From positions 1,798,001-1,862,000 of the forward strand of contig JAJTUQ010000001.1 of NCBI GenBank assembly GCA_021399445.1: DNA of 64,000 nt. Direction: 5' to 3'. Position 1 is the first letter of the stretch; each line of letters starts with the position of its first letter. The position numbers and the translations under genes were made by a program. Of this stretch, positions 33,115-44,207 are shown one piece after another. The notes beneath the pieces are model-generated. The model saw only the letters and a program-made list of their open reading frames with translations. It did not search any database and was not told where the DNA came from. The DNA is from Xylogone sp. PMI_703. Its lineage: Eukaryota > Ascomycota > Leotiomycetes.

Positions 33115-34800
33115 TCATTTGCGACCTCCACCTGCTGTAAAACTACCTTCAAATCCAGGTCTACTCTTGACCTTCTTCTTTCCTTTACTTGGAACGGATC
33201 TGCCTTTCCCTTTCCCTTTCGAACCCTTTTCTTCCCTCCGCTTTCTCAAGTTCTCTTCTCTCTTCTTTTGTCTCATAGCCTGACTCTTCTCAACCCCTTC
33301 CTTCCTTTCATTCCAGGCCTTCTCACTTTTCTTCTTCGCCTTCTCCTTGCGCTTCAATGCTTTCTTTAATAAAGAAGTATCATCACGTACTTTCTCCCCG
33401 TGTGCTCGCTTTTTTGCATTTAGCCATAATTCCTTTTCTTCAATATCAGCTCGTTTTTCATCATCGAGCGCTGCTAACCGCTGGCGCTTTTTCTCCGATA
33501 CCATTAATGCAGTGGCTGGATCCTGCGGACCTTTCTTCTTATGAACATTAACTAGACTGGTTAGGTCATTGGCAAGTTCCTGTCCATCCGCAAATGCTAC
33601 ACGACCGAAGGAGAAATTATGATCAGGTGAGTGAATTGCAGGGCTTAGCAATGAGGCTGGAGAATCTCTTGCAGATGCAAGCGCAACTTCTCTCCGCGCT
33701 TCTTCTTCTGCTTTTGCTTTTGCCCGTAATTCCTTCTTGTGTGCTCGCCGTAGCTCCTCCTTCTTTCTTCTTGCCTCCATGAGCTCCTGCCTATTCCGGG
33801 CGGGGGCTCCATCTGGTCCATCAGCCTTTCGAGCGGCTCGTAGAGCTTCGATCCTTGCTGCTAGTCTAGCCTTCAATAGCTCCGGGTCTGTGGGGAGTTT
33901 AATGTGTTTTGGAGCTTGTGCGGGTGGTATGACGGAGGAGGTAGAGCTGTTAGCACTAGGCTCAGTCGGATTATCGAATGTTGGTGATTGGGGAGCAGGG
34001 CTAGGTGATGCTGAGGAATTACGCATCGCTCTCTCATCCTCTAGGCCTTCTGCTTCGAAATGGCCCATTTCATCATCTTGCATCTCGCTGTCCTCTCTTG
34101 CGTCAACCTCTTCTCTTCCATCAGGCCTTGGCTCATGTTCAATGCTATCTTGTGTTTGAGGCTCAGGTTCTTTTTTACCTTCTTTCTCTTTCGATTTCCT
34201 CTGCTCAGCCTTCTTGGCCTGCTTTTCTTTCTTCTTCTGTTGCTTTTCTCGTTTTGCTTCAGCCTTAGTCTCTTTTGCAGCGTCGTCCGCGGTGTCTGGA
34301 TTAACGGTATTAAGGTTCTCGTTTGTTTCAGAATCATTGATGGTCTTTGGTTTTTTAGATCTTTTATCATCATGCTGCTTCAATCCTTGCTTCGGAAGTT
34401 CCTTTTCGATGCCTTCTATATCAGAATTCTCGGAATCCTGGATTTCCTCCAATTTCCTCTTCTTTGCTCGCTCATCCATAACATCCTTAGCAGATTTGAT
34501 TGAATCAGGATCTAACTTTGCTCGCCTAGCTGCTGCTGCCTGCTCTTTTGTTTGCTTCTTCTTCCTCCATTGATCCTGAAGGGAAATTGTCAGTTCTTGA
34601 TAAAAGCTGGCAAGAAAACCTAAGCACCGGGAATGCGTACACTGTTATCTTCGCCATAGTAATGCTTTGCCGGTATTAGTGAGAGTAAGCCATCGAAGGC
34701 CTCAGCATGCTCGCGCAATCGATCCTGAAATCGACATGTCAATCTAATTGCAGCTTAGAGAGAGGGGAAGCACACGAACCGCAAGACTGCTTTCTGCCAT
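33115..34800 (-). CDS. SURF6/RRP14 nucleolar ribosome-biogenesis protein
   Basis: Three exons (34800-34780, 34724-34641, 34575-33115) give 521 residues. Yeast Rrp14 acts in the nucleolus in maturation of both ribosomal subunits; SURF6 is the animal counterpart. The N-terminal domain reads LADRLREHAEAFDGLLSLIP then AKHYYGEDNSDQWRKKKQTK, the conserved opening of fungal members. The middle is Lys/Glu-rich with RIEALRAARKADGPDGAPAR and SRQ-like RNRQELMEARRKKEEL, the SURF6 core start. It continues through FGRVAFADGQ, AALDDEKRADIEEKELWLNA and KALKRKEKAKKKSEKAWNER, ending in a basic KSRPGFEGSF tail. The KSRPGFEG ending is a strong family mark. Exon 1 encodes seven residues and its donor, GTTCGT, is non-canonical. 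Confidence 0.93.
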
Positions 34801-35412
34801 CTTAGATATGGGATATTCCGGGAACTAGAGGAATTGAGACAAGCAGATTCTTGATGCTTCCTCTAGCTGTTGAGTTATAGGTACCTCAACCACGCTGTGT
34901 TCTTCCTCTAGCTTATTGTTATCGTGATTTTTCTGGCTCGCTTTTTTGGCAGACGTCTCTGTGGGGACGAAATCTTGGCGCTGTCCTCAGGCACCGCGGC
35001 TTTTGAACTTGCGACTGACCGACCCATGCACGTCAAAGTTCCGCACGAGACATGTGTTTGATGTTTGTTTGCTCCGCCTCGCCGTTACGTATCCCTAGCC
35101 TTCCCACACAGCCTTGCATCGCCATAAATTCTAGACGCCATGGCTGGATCAGTAATACCAGCTCGACAAATATGGCATCCTTTTCATAGGAAGGAACGAG
35201 CTGACGAGTGAAACCACAGTCATTGGATCTAGAGCTGCTATTCAGAGAATTCCTCATTGTGCGATCCCTTGGCACTATATATATCATGATGTGGCCGCTT
35301 TGATATGGTATTGAGTCAGATTCGGGTATTTCATGCAGTATCAATCCTGTGAAACCTCATATCCCTTTGCCAGCTTGCTGCACCATATCTCTATCTTTCA
35401 TTCACAGTAGAT
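34801..35412. other. Divergent intergenic region (SURF6 / unrecognised gene)
   Basis: Upstream region shared by SURF6 (-) and the gene at 35413 (+). A 103-codon frame on - (35033-35344) has no domain character. Confidence 0.55.
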
Positions 35413-37070
35413 ATGGCGCAGCCAGTTGAGGCCAGTTCACTGTCCGATATTACGTCCATTGCTACAAACCCTCCAAAATATCCTATAAACCCAACAGAGC
35501 AAAAGAGACCGCCACTGACTTTATATATAGTTCGTGTACCTGGTTCTAGTGGTAGGATAGCTCAAGAAGCCACATGATTTGTTCCAATATTGATTCTCTC
35601 TTGACAGATTTCTTCCTCACGCCTATGAAACCGCAGACGAAGGATGTGACTGCGCAAGATGTCTTGAGCTCACTGTACTTTTTCCATCTCGATACAGAGG
35701 ATGATGCTCGCCTCCTCAAAGTGAATGAGAACGAACCGATTATTGAGGATCCTCCACCTGCACATATAAATGGAGTCCCGCCTCGCAAACCATTACCTCC
35801 CAGTGCAAGATCATCATTAGAGGTCAGCCGTCACCTTGAGCCATCATTCCAAAGCACCACTTCAATAACAGAACGCAATTCTCGCACTTACCAAACGAAC
35901 CCCCAAAGGCCACTTGGACCACGTCCATTGACAGTCAATGCTTCTACAAGTAACCCAGAGATGGGACACTCTGATTCGAGACCGCTACCACAGACCCACG
36001 TGACGGATTCCACATATATGCCCTCCTCTGCTAGACAGTCTGACCCTCCAGGAGTATACGCTGGAGATTTATCGTCCAACTCGGAGGCACTAAATCCATT
36101 TTCTATCACGGTATTTCGAAGAGACCCAAGTTCAGGTGGGCAGTGGAACGTCGCCAAGATCGTCGGCCAGGCATTAACGAGGAGCAATGACGGCGAAACT
36201 AAATCAAGGAACTCTAAGAAGCGAAGCTATTTTACATTCTCAATCTCACTAGCTACTCCTGGCTACAATAAATTTCAGGAATCGAATACGATTCCTAGAC
36301 AAATTGGCGATAGGTCCCACGAGAAATTTCTTCCTCTTGGATATGTTTTGGATCACAATGTTGGTTATAGAGTCAACTTTCACAGGCAGGTAGACATGGA
36401 ATGGTCGAGCCCGAAATCTCATGCAGCGCCATCACATAGTCGAGATCTTTCAGATGCTCCAGCTTTCAACACTTCCCATACTAAACTAAGTAGTCACAGC
36501 CCTGCAGAATCTTCTGATAAAAAGATTAGGCCAAAGGGGTATGCTTTTACCAGTCCATGGGGTAGTCGCTGTACATTCTCCACTAGCACGAGCGGTCGTT
36601 CTCTGAAATGCTTTCATACTCTAGGGAGTCCAGCTGGAATGAATAACCCAAATGCATCTCCTTCATCCATAGAAGTTAGTGAACTACGATTTGATCTACC
36701 GCTACATGGCTTATTCAAGTCTGCAGCCTCGTCTGCAGCAGAGTTTGAGCATTTCATGAAAGAGCATAGGCGGTCCCGATCATCTCCTGATTCAGGAGAC
36801 AATCAATTTTCTACGTCACGTACTACTCCCCACGGAAGGGAACCGCATGATAAGGCTAGAGGGAACTCATTCACACACAGGCTGTCAAGTGATGAAGAGC
36901 GTCTAGACCTCAGTCTTGGCCAAGAGAAAGCTGGCGGTGGAATTAAAGGAGACCGCCCAAAGCATGGCAAGCTTATCATTTACGATCAGGGATTTAAAAT
37001 GTTGGATTTAGCGGTGGCCGCCAATATGGCGATATTCTGGAGTGTGTGGAAAGGAGAACAGCACATTTAG
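35413..37070 (+). CDS. Unrecognised protein, possible tubby/LURP-like barrel
   Basis: Two exons (35413-35551, 35608-37070) give 533 residues. I cannot name the family. The N-terminus looks folded: RPPLTLYIVRVPGSSDFFLT and DVLSSLYFFHLDTEDDARLL. A disordered Ser/Pro linker follows (about residues 75-185). Then come spaced beta-rich segments: NPFSITVFRRDPSSGGQWNV, RSYFTFSISLATPGYNKF, KGYAFTSPWGSRCTFSTS, SELRFDLPLHGLF and GKLIIYDQGFKMLD, ending in a hydrophobic helix LAVAANMAIFWSVW. A strand-rich domain finishing in a buried hydrophobic helix recalls the tubby-like/LURP-one/scramblase barrel. This is inference from strand and helix pattern, not from a known motif. The intron is 56 bp, with a GTAGGA donor and GACAG acceptor. 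Confidence 0.7.
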
Positions 37071-37159
37071 AAAATCTATTATATTGTTGTATTTATAGAT
37101 ACATTATAATCTTCCCTAGCGACCCATACGCCGATGTCCTCATTTAATTCGTGAAATCT

Positions 37160-39700
37160 TCAATGCGATATATACTGGAACACTGCAGACACTTCCCTTT
37201 CATCTGATTCTTGTCGTAACAATAAGTCCTGTATGGCCTTTAATCCTTCGTTAACAAAGTGATTCCAGGTACTCGTGTCTCCGTACAGCATTGCCGGCGC
37301 TTTTATGTACTGTTTCCCATCCGGTTTGCAGCGCTTGCACTTAAATGTATCATGAGTATCACTCGTTGTGTCTCCACGGTATTGAAATAACTCTCTTAAG
37401 CTCTCCAGTGTAAAATGGCGCTCTACGTCCTCGGCAGAGTCCACAACACAGGTGGATAGAGACTGCTTATGCGACTGCCGTTGGAAGATCTTCTCTTCAA
37501 TTGTGCCTGTGGCTATGAAACGGTATACAAAGCAGTCTTTCTTCTGACCGTCTCGCCATACACGCGCCAGGGCTTGTTGGTCGGCCGCAGGATTCCAATC
37601 TGGATCGAAGAGGACTAATCGATTTGCGCCTATAAGATTCAAACCGCACCCTCCTGCCTTACTACTCAGAAGGAAAACAAACTCTTCGCCATTAGGGTCA
37701 TTGAACTTATCCACTAGTTTTTGACGTTTATTCACGTTCATGGTACCATCAAGTCGAAGACTACCATAACCCCGCGATCTACAGAGTTTCTCAAACACAT
37801 CAAGAGTTTGGGTGTAGTTGCTGATGAGGACGATCTTATCGTTTGTATCTTGCCGGATACGAGCAAGCATACGATCAAGGACTTGCATTTTGCCCGAATA
37901 CCATGGTCTCACTTCTCTGTCACGGCCACGAGCATCTTTTGGTGTATAATCTTCCGGCCAGAGCTTTTCACACCCGGGCAGGTCGTCTGAAAGATTTAAA
38001 AGATCTGGATGATTGCAAAGCTTCTTGAGTAAACCAATAGCTTTAAGAGGTTGGCTACCTTTGCCTCGTAATAAAGCTTGAATATCGGGGCTAGTGATAA
38101 AATAGTTGTAGAGGTCAAGCTGGAAAGGCGCGAGGTTGCAGAACACGACATGCTCATATTTCACAGGCAGATATTTTGAGAGGATATCGTTCGCTCGCCT
38201 GATAATGAACCTGTTGACCACGGTCAAAAGCTCTCGCAAACACTCGTCACCTTTTTCTCTATCCTTCTCAGTTCCGGCAGCATCTCGTCCTCGGAGAATA
38301 GGAATCTCATACTTCTTTCGGAATTCCTGTCGTGATCCGAGTAGTCCAGGATTGGCGAAACTGATGAGAGAGAAATACTCAGATAAGTCGTTCTGAATAG
38401 GTGTACCAGAAAGGATGACTCTTCTTTGAACATTAAGACTGTTTAATGCGGTAAATGTTTGGCTGTCTCCATTTTTCAATCTATGACCTTCGTCGCATAA
38501 CATCAGACCAATTGGTGTACTTTTTAACTCGTCGGTATAAAGACGAAGCGTCTCATAGGAAACTATGATAACTGGTCTTGTCACTGCTCGGCCGCTCGCA
38601 ATAGCCCATTGTCGTAGTTGGGATATAAGCTCTTCCTTTGTTGCTTTGCCATCAATAGCAAAAGGCTGAATAGCATCTGGCCCAAGCCACTTTACCAATT
38701 CATTTGCCCAGTTTTTGACTAAACTCGATGGGCAAGCAATAATTGCTTTCTGAATAGTCGATTTCCCAGCTTCTTTGGATTGTTTTAAAAGAGTCCACAT
38801 CAACGTAATGCACTGCAAAGTCTTTCCCAGACCCATCTCATCAGCCATAATACAGCCATTTGCATCCTTGTCGATCATGCCAGTCACACACTTATACATA
38901 AATTTCACGCCTTCAATTTGATGTGGGCGTAATACTTTGGCGAGTTTAGGGTCAATCACAACGGCCACCTTTGGGCATTCACCTTCAACTTTCTTCTTTA
39001 TACCAAGTATGTCGGCCAAACTCTTAGTCACTAATGGTGCATCCAGTTTTGTGACAGAGTCATCTTTATTTTGTTCCGGATCTTGGATTGCCTCTGGCTT
39101 TTCATCCACAGTGGGATCATAGAGAACTATAGCAAACTCTCCGCTAGGATCGTGTAGAGGCTTTGGTATAAACACGGCACCTTGTCTTAATCCGAGGGTT
39201 GGTGGTGGGCGATTGGGATTGTAACCAGCGACATTCTTGTTTATTAGTGGAACAGCAAAGGGTTTTCGAAAGGTGGTCTCTTTGTCCTTCACGGCAAACA
39301 CAGGAAACTTATTTGCCTCTCTATTAGCCAGCGCAAGGCGATCTTCATTTGTCCAAGCTTTATCCTCATTATCTTTATCTCCATCAGCGCCTGAGTAGTC
39401 GATCTTGCGCCGTTTCCGAGTTGGCTTCTCTGAAGTTCTAGTAATTGTAGCGGAACCTGGACATTTGAAAGGCTTGATAAGTCTCTCGCTGGATTGAGGC
39501 GCTACTCCATGGAGCCTCGTGCCAATGTGCTTGCCTACTATCGGCCTATTCTCCTTGTCATCACTGATGGTAATTTTGAACGGCTGTTTCAAACGATCGG
39601 CAGCTTTTGGCGTATCCGTGCTAAGTGCCGGCCTCTTCCTGTCTTTTGGTGTGCTGCTGTCATCCTTGAACCCTAACTTGGCCGGGATAACAACCTCCAT
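37160..39700 (-). CDS. RAD54: DNA repair translocase RAD54
   Basis: An intronless frame of 846 residues. Rad54 is a Snf2-family dsDNA translocase that works with Rad51 in homologous recombination, remodelling chromatin and promoting strand exchange. Helicase motifs are intact: motif I DEMGLGKTLQ (about residues 287-296), motif II DEGH (about 403-406), motif III LSGTPIQNDLSEYFSLISFA, and the C-terminal lobe LLSSKAGGCGLNLIGANRLV, FDPDWNPAADQQALARVWRD GQ and EEKIFQRQ. The Rad54-specific N-terminus contains RLIKPFKCPGSATITR and KRRKIDYSG, and a Cys pair (CKRC) lies near the C-terminus. This distinguishes it from other Snf2 enzymes. The N. crassa counterpart is mus-25. It is divergent from MIS14. 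Confidence 0.96.
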   Translation of the reverse strand: MEVVIPAKLGFKDDSSTPKDRKRPALSTDTPKAADRLKQPFKITISDDKENRPIVGKHIGTRLHGVAPQSSERLIKPFKCPGSATITRTSEKPTRKRRKIDYSGADGDKDNEDKAWTNEDRLALANREANKFPVFAVKDKETTFRKPFAVPLINKNVAGYNPNRPPPTLGLRQGAVFIPKPLHDPSGEFAIVLYDPTVDEKPEAIQDPEQNKDDSVTKLDAPLVTKSLADILGIKKKVEGECPKVAVVIDPKLAKVLRPHQIEGVKFMYKCVTGMIDKDANGCIMADEMGLGKTLQCITLMWTLLKQSKEAGKSTIQKAIIACPSSLVKNWANELVKWLGPDAIQPFAIDGKATKEELISQLRQWAIASGRAVTRPVIIVSYETLRLYTDELKSTPIGLMLCDEGHRLKNGDSQTFTALNSLNVQRRVILSGTPIQNDLSEYFSLISFANPGLLGSRQEFRKKYEIPILRGRDAAGTEKDREKGDECLRELLTVVNRFIIRRANDILSKYLPVKYEHVVFCNLAPFQLDLYNYFITSPDIQALLRGKGSQPLKAIGLLKKLCNHPDLLNLSDDLPGCEKLWPEDYTPKDARGRDREVRPWYSGKMQVLDRMLARIRQDTNDKIVLISNYTQTLDVFEKLCRSRGYGSLRLDGTMNVNKRQKLVDKFNDPNGEEFVFLLSSKAGGCGLNLIGANRLVLFDPDWNPAADQQALARVWRDGQKKDCFVYRFIATGTIEEKIFQRQSHKQSLSTCVVDSAEDVERHFTLESLRELFQYRGDTTSDTHDTFKCKRCKPDGKQYIKAPAMLYGDTSTWNHFVNEGLKAIQDLLLRQESDEREVSAVFQYISH

Positions 39701-40106
39701 AGCTTTGATTCAGAAGCAAACGTGCATTATTTGATGAAATTTGGGTATTAAGTATGCAAAGAGCCGAAAGCAAAGTGATGCTCAGAAGAGTGGGAGATTT
39801 GGAGGCATCGATGAGGCAAAATGTCAGACGCGTAATAAGCAATAGCACGCGACGTAGGGTATGGCCTCGGAACGGGTTCGGGGCGTGCGTCCTCACGGCA
39901 AGACTACATGAGAAGGGTAAATTAAAGCCATTTAGGAGCACAAGACGCTTTATATATGGAGTTTTGTCTAGATAGGCACAGAAGACCTGGCATATCACTC
40001 TATCATCAGTAGTGCGCTAGACATGATCTCGTCCTACAAATATGTGAACCTGTGATCAGAGCAGATGTGAGAAGCATTGTTGTTCCGAAAACAGAATAAC
40101 CCCACA

Positions 40107-40122
40107 ACGCGAAAACGCGAAA
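40107..40122 (+). promoter_or_regulatory. Tandem ACGCGAAA elements (MBF/E2F-like)
   Basis: Two perfect head-to-tail copies of ACGCGAAA. The reverse complement TTTCGCGT fits both the MBF (ACGCG) and E2F-type (TTTSGCG) core used for G1/S-regulated genes. RAD54-type repair genes and kinetochore genes are commonly cell-cycle regulated. Function at this site is inferred. Confidence 0.55.
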
Positions 40123-40123
40123 G

Positions 40124-40129
40124 CACGTG
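40124..40129. promoter_or_regulatory. CACGTG E-box
   Basis: Reads CACGTGAC on +, one base after the tandem ACGCGAAA element. It is a Cbf1/bHLH-type core; binding is not shown. Confidence 0.4.
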
Positions 40130-40406
40130 ACATACTCTACACTTTCTGTAGCAGAATTAGTCCTTTGTTTTCAGTTCATACCAAGCTGTGGTGAAATACA
40201 TGAGTGGATTCAATGAGCTCGGACCGTGGATAGTGTGTGTGTATGCACTTTACGAGTTCAAAATAACCATTATTCGAACGGGTGTTTATTGATATAGTGG
40301 TGTAAACAAATGCTCCGGCGGGCTCATCCGCAAACTCCTCCCTAATCATCCTCAAGTCTGATCAAGGAAGGGTCGTCATAAGAGTCATATTATAAAAGAC
40401 TATTCA

Positions 40407-41181
40407 ATGGCGGATTACTACCGCAAAATCGAGCTTCAATCGCCCGAGGATCTGCAGTATTTAATTTCTAACGTGCGACGTGCCGCAAATGAGAAGATAG
40501 ATAGAGATCTGCCACCGGTGGAGGGGGAGGACCCTATGCGCAGACGTGTTGAAGAATTAGTACAAGATGTAAGTGTACATCAGCGTCAGTTGATGACCGA
40601 AAATTCGATTCATTGAGATCTTCAACACTATAATATAGATTTCTGTGGATGTTAGCTGACAGTTATGGCTGGACTAGTACATACGGAAAGTCTTTGAGAC
40701 AGCTGCAGCTAATATAACTATCAATGGATTACCTCCTTCTCCAGGTCTCATTCAATCCGCCTTGAATGGTGATGATGCGAAGCCTGTAATTATTGAGGAA
40801 CATGAGCCCCTTGATTCGAAACTCTTTGAGCGTGCTAAGGAGCTGGCACGCCAGGAAGAAGATCTGATCGAAGAAATTGCAGAATTAAGAAAAAAGATGC
40901 CTGGAGTAGCAGTCGAGCAGGCAAAAAATACACACAAAGTATGGCTGGAAGCTGATGAGACAGCATTGAGAGCGGAGGAAGAGCGGATCAAGCAATCAGA
41001 TAGCATTCAGCAAGCAGACCTAGGGATCAAGGAGTTCGAGAGACAGAGAGACCTTGAGGAGAGCTGGACGAAGGGCATTAAGAGTCTGGGCAAATTAAAG
41101 AGAACAATGCCAGAGACGGTTGCGAAGAAGGAAAAGGCAGAACGGGCCGAGAACTATGTTCTAGCTTCAGACAAGAGTTGA
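40407..41181 (+). CDS. MIS14: Kinetochore protein MIS14/NSL1
   Basis: Two exons (40407-40568, 40678-41181) give 221 residues. Mis14/Nsl1 is one of the four subunits of the MIS12/MIND complex that links centromeric chromatin to the NDC80 microtubule binder. The fungal signature is at the start: KIELQSPEDLQYLISNVRRA AN, with DLPP and DPMRRRVEELVQDYI following. The centre reads FETAAANITINGLPPS, then a long coiled coil rich in E, K, R and L (about residues 105-210). The intron has a GTAAGT donor; its acceptor TAG precedes TACATACGG and keeps frame. Size and motif order fit fungal Mis14. Confidence 0.88.
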
Positions 41182-41640
41182 TGGCATGTATTCCATATCT
41201 TGGCTAAGAAGTAAAAGGCGTTTTGGTACATTTGGGTGGATATTGATACCCCTGGAATGGAGTTTTAGGGGCTATTGTTTCTGATACCTAGGTGCAATTC
41301 ATGATATCCAAGTTCAATACGAGTTTACCTGATATCGATCGAATTGTATATTTAACACTGCCAGAGTTATATTTCTCTTAATAATAATGAGACATATCAA
41401 AATAAACTATTAGTAGAGCCCAGCTCAAGCCAAGTTTTAGAAATTCAAATATCTTATTTAGCAGACAGAGCCGATACCGAAAATACAAAGGGTACTGTGG
41501 GGTTTAAAGAGGTGTGGGAATAAGGGACCCCAGCAAGCGATCACTAGAGCTACCCCACCAGAGCTTCAGGGAAGTTTTCCAATTCTGCAATTCTCAAACA
41601 ACCACTGACTGCCATTTCATGGTGGTCCTTTGCTGTGAAT
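41182..41640. other. Intergenic between MIS14 and prefoldin 3
   Basis: Tandem genes on +. The region is AT-rich just after MIS14; no gene is supported. Confidence 0.55.
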
Positions 41641-42529
41641 ATGGACAGCAAAGATGACAAGTAAGTACAGCTTAAGTGGCTTGCCTCTGCAGGCAGAAAC
41701 AGCTCCATGGCTAACAAATTTGGCAGGAAGGATATGGCTCCGACCAATCCTCGGGGAATACCATATGCTCCGTTCGTTGACAAGGTCGAGGACTATGTTT
41801 CTTCACGCGCAGATGTAGAGGGCACTCTCAAAAGCTTTCAGGAGATGATATCGTACGTGCTCTATGTTTGTTGGCATAACACATAGGCTCACGTGGGTAG
41901 GAAATATCAGTTTATGGAGATGAACCAGCAACGACGAGCTGCAGGTTTGAAGGACAAAATGCCTGACATCCAGAAGACTTTGGATACGGTGCGATTTCTG
42001 AAAACAAGAAAGGTGTGGAGATCTCTGGAGGTGTGGGATACGCTGGTTGCTGACATTCTGGCAGCCTGGATCAGACCCAATAGAGGCAAATTTCGAGCTC
42101 AATGATACGCTTTATGCGAAAGCGCATGTGCCACCTACGGAAGAAGTATATTTGTGGCTAGGGGTACGCTTTTGCCATAAAATATGCGCCCTGGTGGGAC
42201 TTTTACTGATTCACCCGAACAGGCGAATGTTATGCTGTCCTACCCTATTGACGAAGCCGAAGAGCTTTTGTCATCGAAGCTAGCTGCAGCAAAACAAAAC
42301 CTAGCTAATTGTGAGGAGGATCTAGATTTCCTCAGGGAACAAATCACGGTCAGTTGCCTAGAATTTTGTACATCCTGAGACCGTGTGAAAGTCCCCATAC
42401 TAACTTGTACAGACCATGGAGGTAGCTACTGCAAGAGTTTATAATTGGGATGTGACGATGAAGAGGAAAGAGAAGATGGAGCAGGAAGAGCATGAGGAGG
42501 CAGAGAAGGGCAGTACACCAAATGGCTAG
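41641..42529 (+). CDS. PAC10: Prefoldin subunit 3 (PAC10/VBP1)
   Basis: Six exons (41641-41660, 41727-41852, 41901-42012, 42065-42163, 42223-42348, 42413-42529) give 199 residues. This alpha-class subunit of the cytosolic prefoldin hexamer captures nascent tubulin and actin and passes them to CCT. Recognisable segments are RGIPYAPFVDKVEDYV, KYQFMEMNQQRRAAGLKDKM, PDIQKTLDTVRFLKTRK, SDPIEANFELNDTLYAKAHV, EEVYLWLGANVMLSYPIDEA and ARVYNWDVTMKRK, which follow the family's coiled coil, beta hairpin, coiled coil order. The first exon has only 20 bases, and intron 3 hides a tempting read-through. Intron sizes are 48-66 bp. The partner subunit 6 gene lies 8 kb downstream. Confidence 0.93.
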
Positions 42530-42990
42530 CGAAATAATATATATAATTACCTGCAAATCTCGACGATCAGGGTTGCTAGTACAGGAGCAGAGGAGATAGC
42601 TGCTCCAACAAGTGATCCATCAATATGTACTGTATTGTTGACCGCCTGAGTAAGAGAGGACAATCTGCTTCTCCTATACCATCTCGGGACCGAGCAGGTG
42701 AAGATTGCACATGATACTGTAATCCTCGCGCGCGGGCTAAAGTTGATCCCCCCATCGTATTGTTACAGCACATTGCGGTGTCCAGCGTGTCCAGCTGCCG
42801 GCCTTTGCCCCTCGTCGTCATAGCCACACCGGGGGTCCTTCGCTTAGGCGTGTCAAACGTTTGGCTGCCAGCAACCCACAATCGTCATGGCTCAAGCAAG
42901 GGTTCTCGATTGCAATTATTGACCGACTCCTTTCTCGACTTTGTTGGACTCTCCTCTTCAGCTTCACTTCAAACTCGCAATTCTGCAAAC
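42530..42990. other. Intergenic upstream of SEC14
   Basis: Tandem genes on +. Contains the SEC14 promoter; nothing else is supported. Confidence 0.55.
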
Positions 42991-44207
42991 ATGGCCTCTT
43001 CAACGCCTGAGATCAAGCTTGATCCTAAATATGATCATTATGACTATCCAACGGTTTCTCCTACTAATCAGAGCGGACATCCTGGCCACACTACCCCACA
43101 GCAAGACGCACAGGTCTATCAGCTCCGTTCGCTACTGGAGCAAGCTGGCTACAAGGAGAGATTGGATACTCTAACTCTTGTATGTGCAAAAGTGTTCCAC
43201 GCTAAAACTACAACACTAATATTTATCGACAGCTTCGATTTTTGCGCGCTAGAAAGTTCGATGTTGCTCTTTCTCAGAAAATGTACTGCACCCTGTCTCA
43301 TTCATCATTTATAGCGATGCTGATAGTAGTAGGTTCGTGGAATGTGAGAAGTGGAGAAAAGAATTTGGCTTAGATGACCTTGTTCGCAACTTCGAATACA
43401 CCGAGAAGGCCCAAGTATTTGAGTACTATCCTCAGTACTACCACAAAACAGACAAGGTAGGCTAACACAAGCTGCTCCCCCGAAAGCGTAGCACAGGCTG
43501 AACTTTATCCCTAGGATGGGCGACCTGTCTATATCGAACAACTCGGCAAGATTGATCTGAATGCCATGTACAAGATCACTACTGGCGAACGAATGCTGCA
43601 AAACCTCGCTGTGGAATACGAGAAGCTTGCCGATCCAAGACTCCCAGCTTGCTCTAGAAAGGCGGGCTACCTTCTCGAGACCTGCTGCACCATCATGGAC
43701 TTGAAAGGTGTTGGTATCTCCAGAGTCCCCTCTGTCTACGGCTACGTAAAGCAGGCTTCTGCCATGTCCCAGAACTACTATCCTGAGCGATTGGGTCGTC
43801 TATACTTGATCAATGCGCCTTGGGGTTTCTCGACCGTCTTTAACGTGGTCAAGGGATGGTTGGACCCTATCACCGTGGAGAAGATACACGTTCTCGGATC
43901 CAACTACCAGCAAGAACTTCTCGGCCAGGTCCCAGCGGAGAATCTGCCCAAGATCTTCGGCGGCACTTGCGACTGCCCTGGTGGATGCGCATTGAGTGAT
44001 GATGGTCCATGGCATGACCCACAGTGGGCTAAACCACCGAAGTGGGCTCAGGAAGGCGCTGGTAGCAATGGTGGTGATAATGCCATTGACACCGAAGCCA
44101 CCAATCCAGGCACTATTCCCGATGCTGGAGGTGCTACTGGCTCCGGCGCACCAGCTGCTGGAGTTGAGGGAGGAGATGAAATAAAACAAGCACCAGCGCT
44201 TTCATGA
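42991..44207 (+). CDS. SEC14: SEC14 phosphatidylinositol/phosphatidylcholine transfer protein
   Basis: Four exons (42991-43179, 43233-43282, 43333-43456, 43515-44207) give 351 residues. Sec14 exchanges phosphatidylinositol and phosphatidylcholine and couples lipid metabolism to vesicle formation at the trans-Golgi. The CRAL-TRIO N domain shows [20 protein letters not shown] followed by [20 protein letters not shown]. The lipid-binding domain includes [57 protein letters not shown] and [20 protein letters not shown]. The closing helix region is [20 protein letters not shown]. The C-terminal tail (about residues 300-351) is Gly/Ala/Pro-rich and probably disordered, common in filamentous fungi. 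The RARK segment is split from LRF by no intron: exon 2 (50 bp) holds both. Confidence 0.95.

Larger units (their letters stand above)
39701..40406. promoter_or_regulatory. Divergent RAD54/MIS14 promoter region
   Basis: A 706-bp region between the starts of RAD54 (-) and MIS14 (+). It carries a tandem ACGCGAAA element and an adjacent CACGTGAC core (see separate entries). Small frames inside it are not convincing. Confidence 0.6.

Noticed and set aside
34060..34573. 147- and 119-codon + frames rich in Phe/Leu/Ser, looking like membrane proteins
   Set aside because: Antisense of the Lys/Glu-rich SURF6 coding region, which produces false hydrophobic frames.
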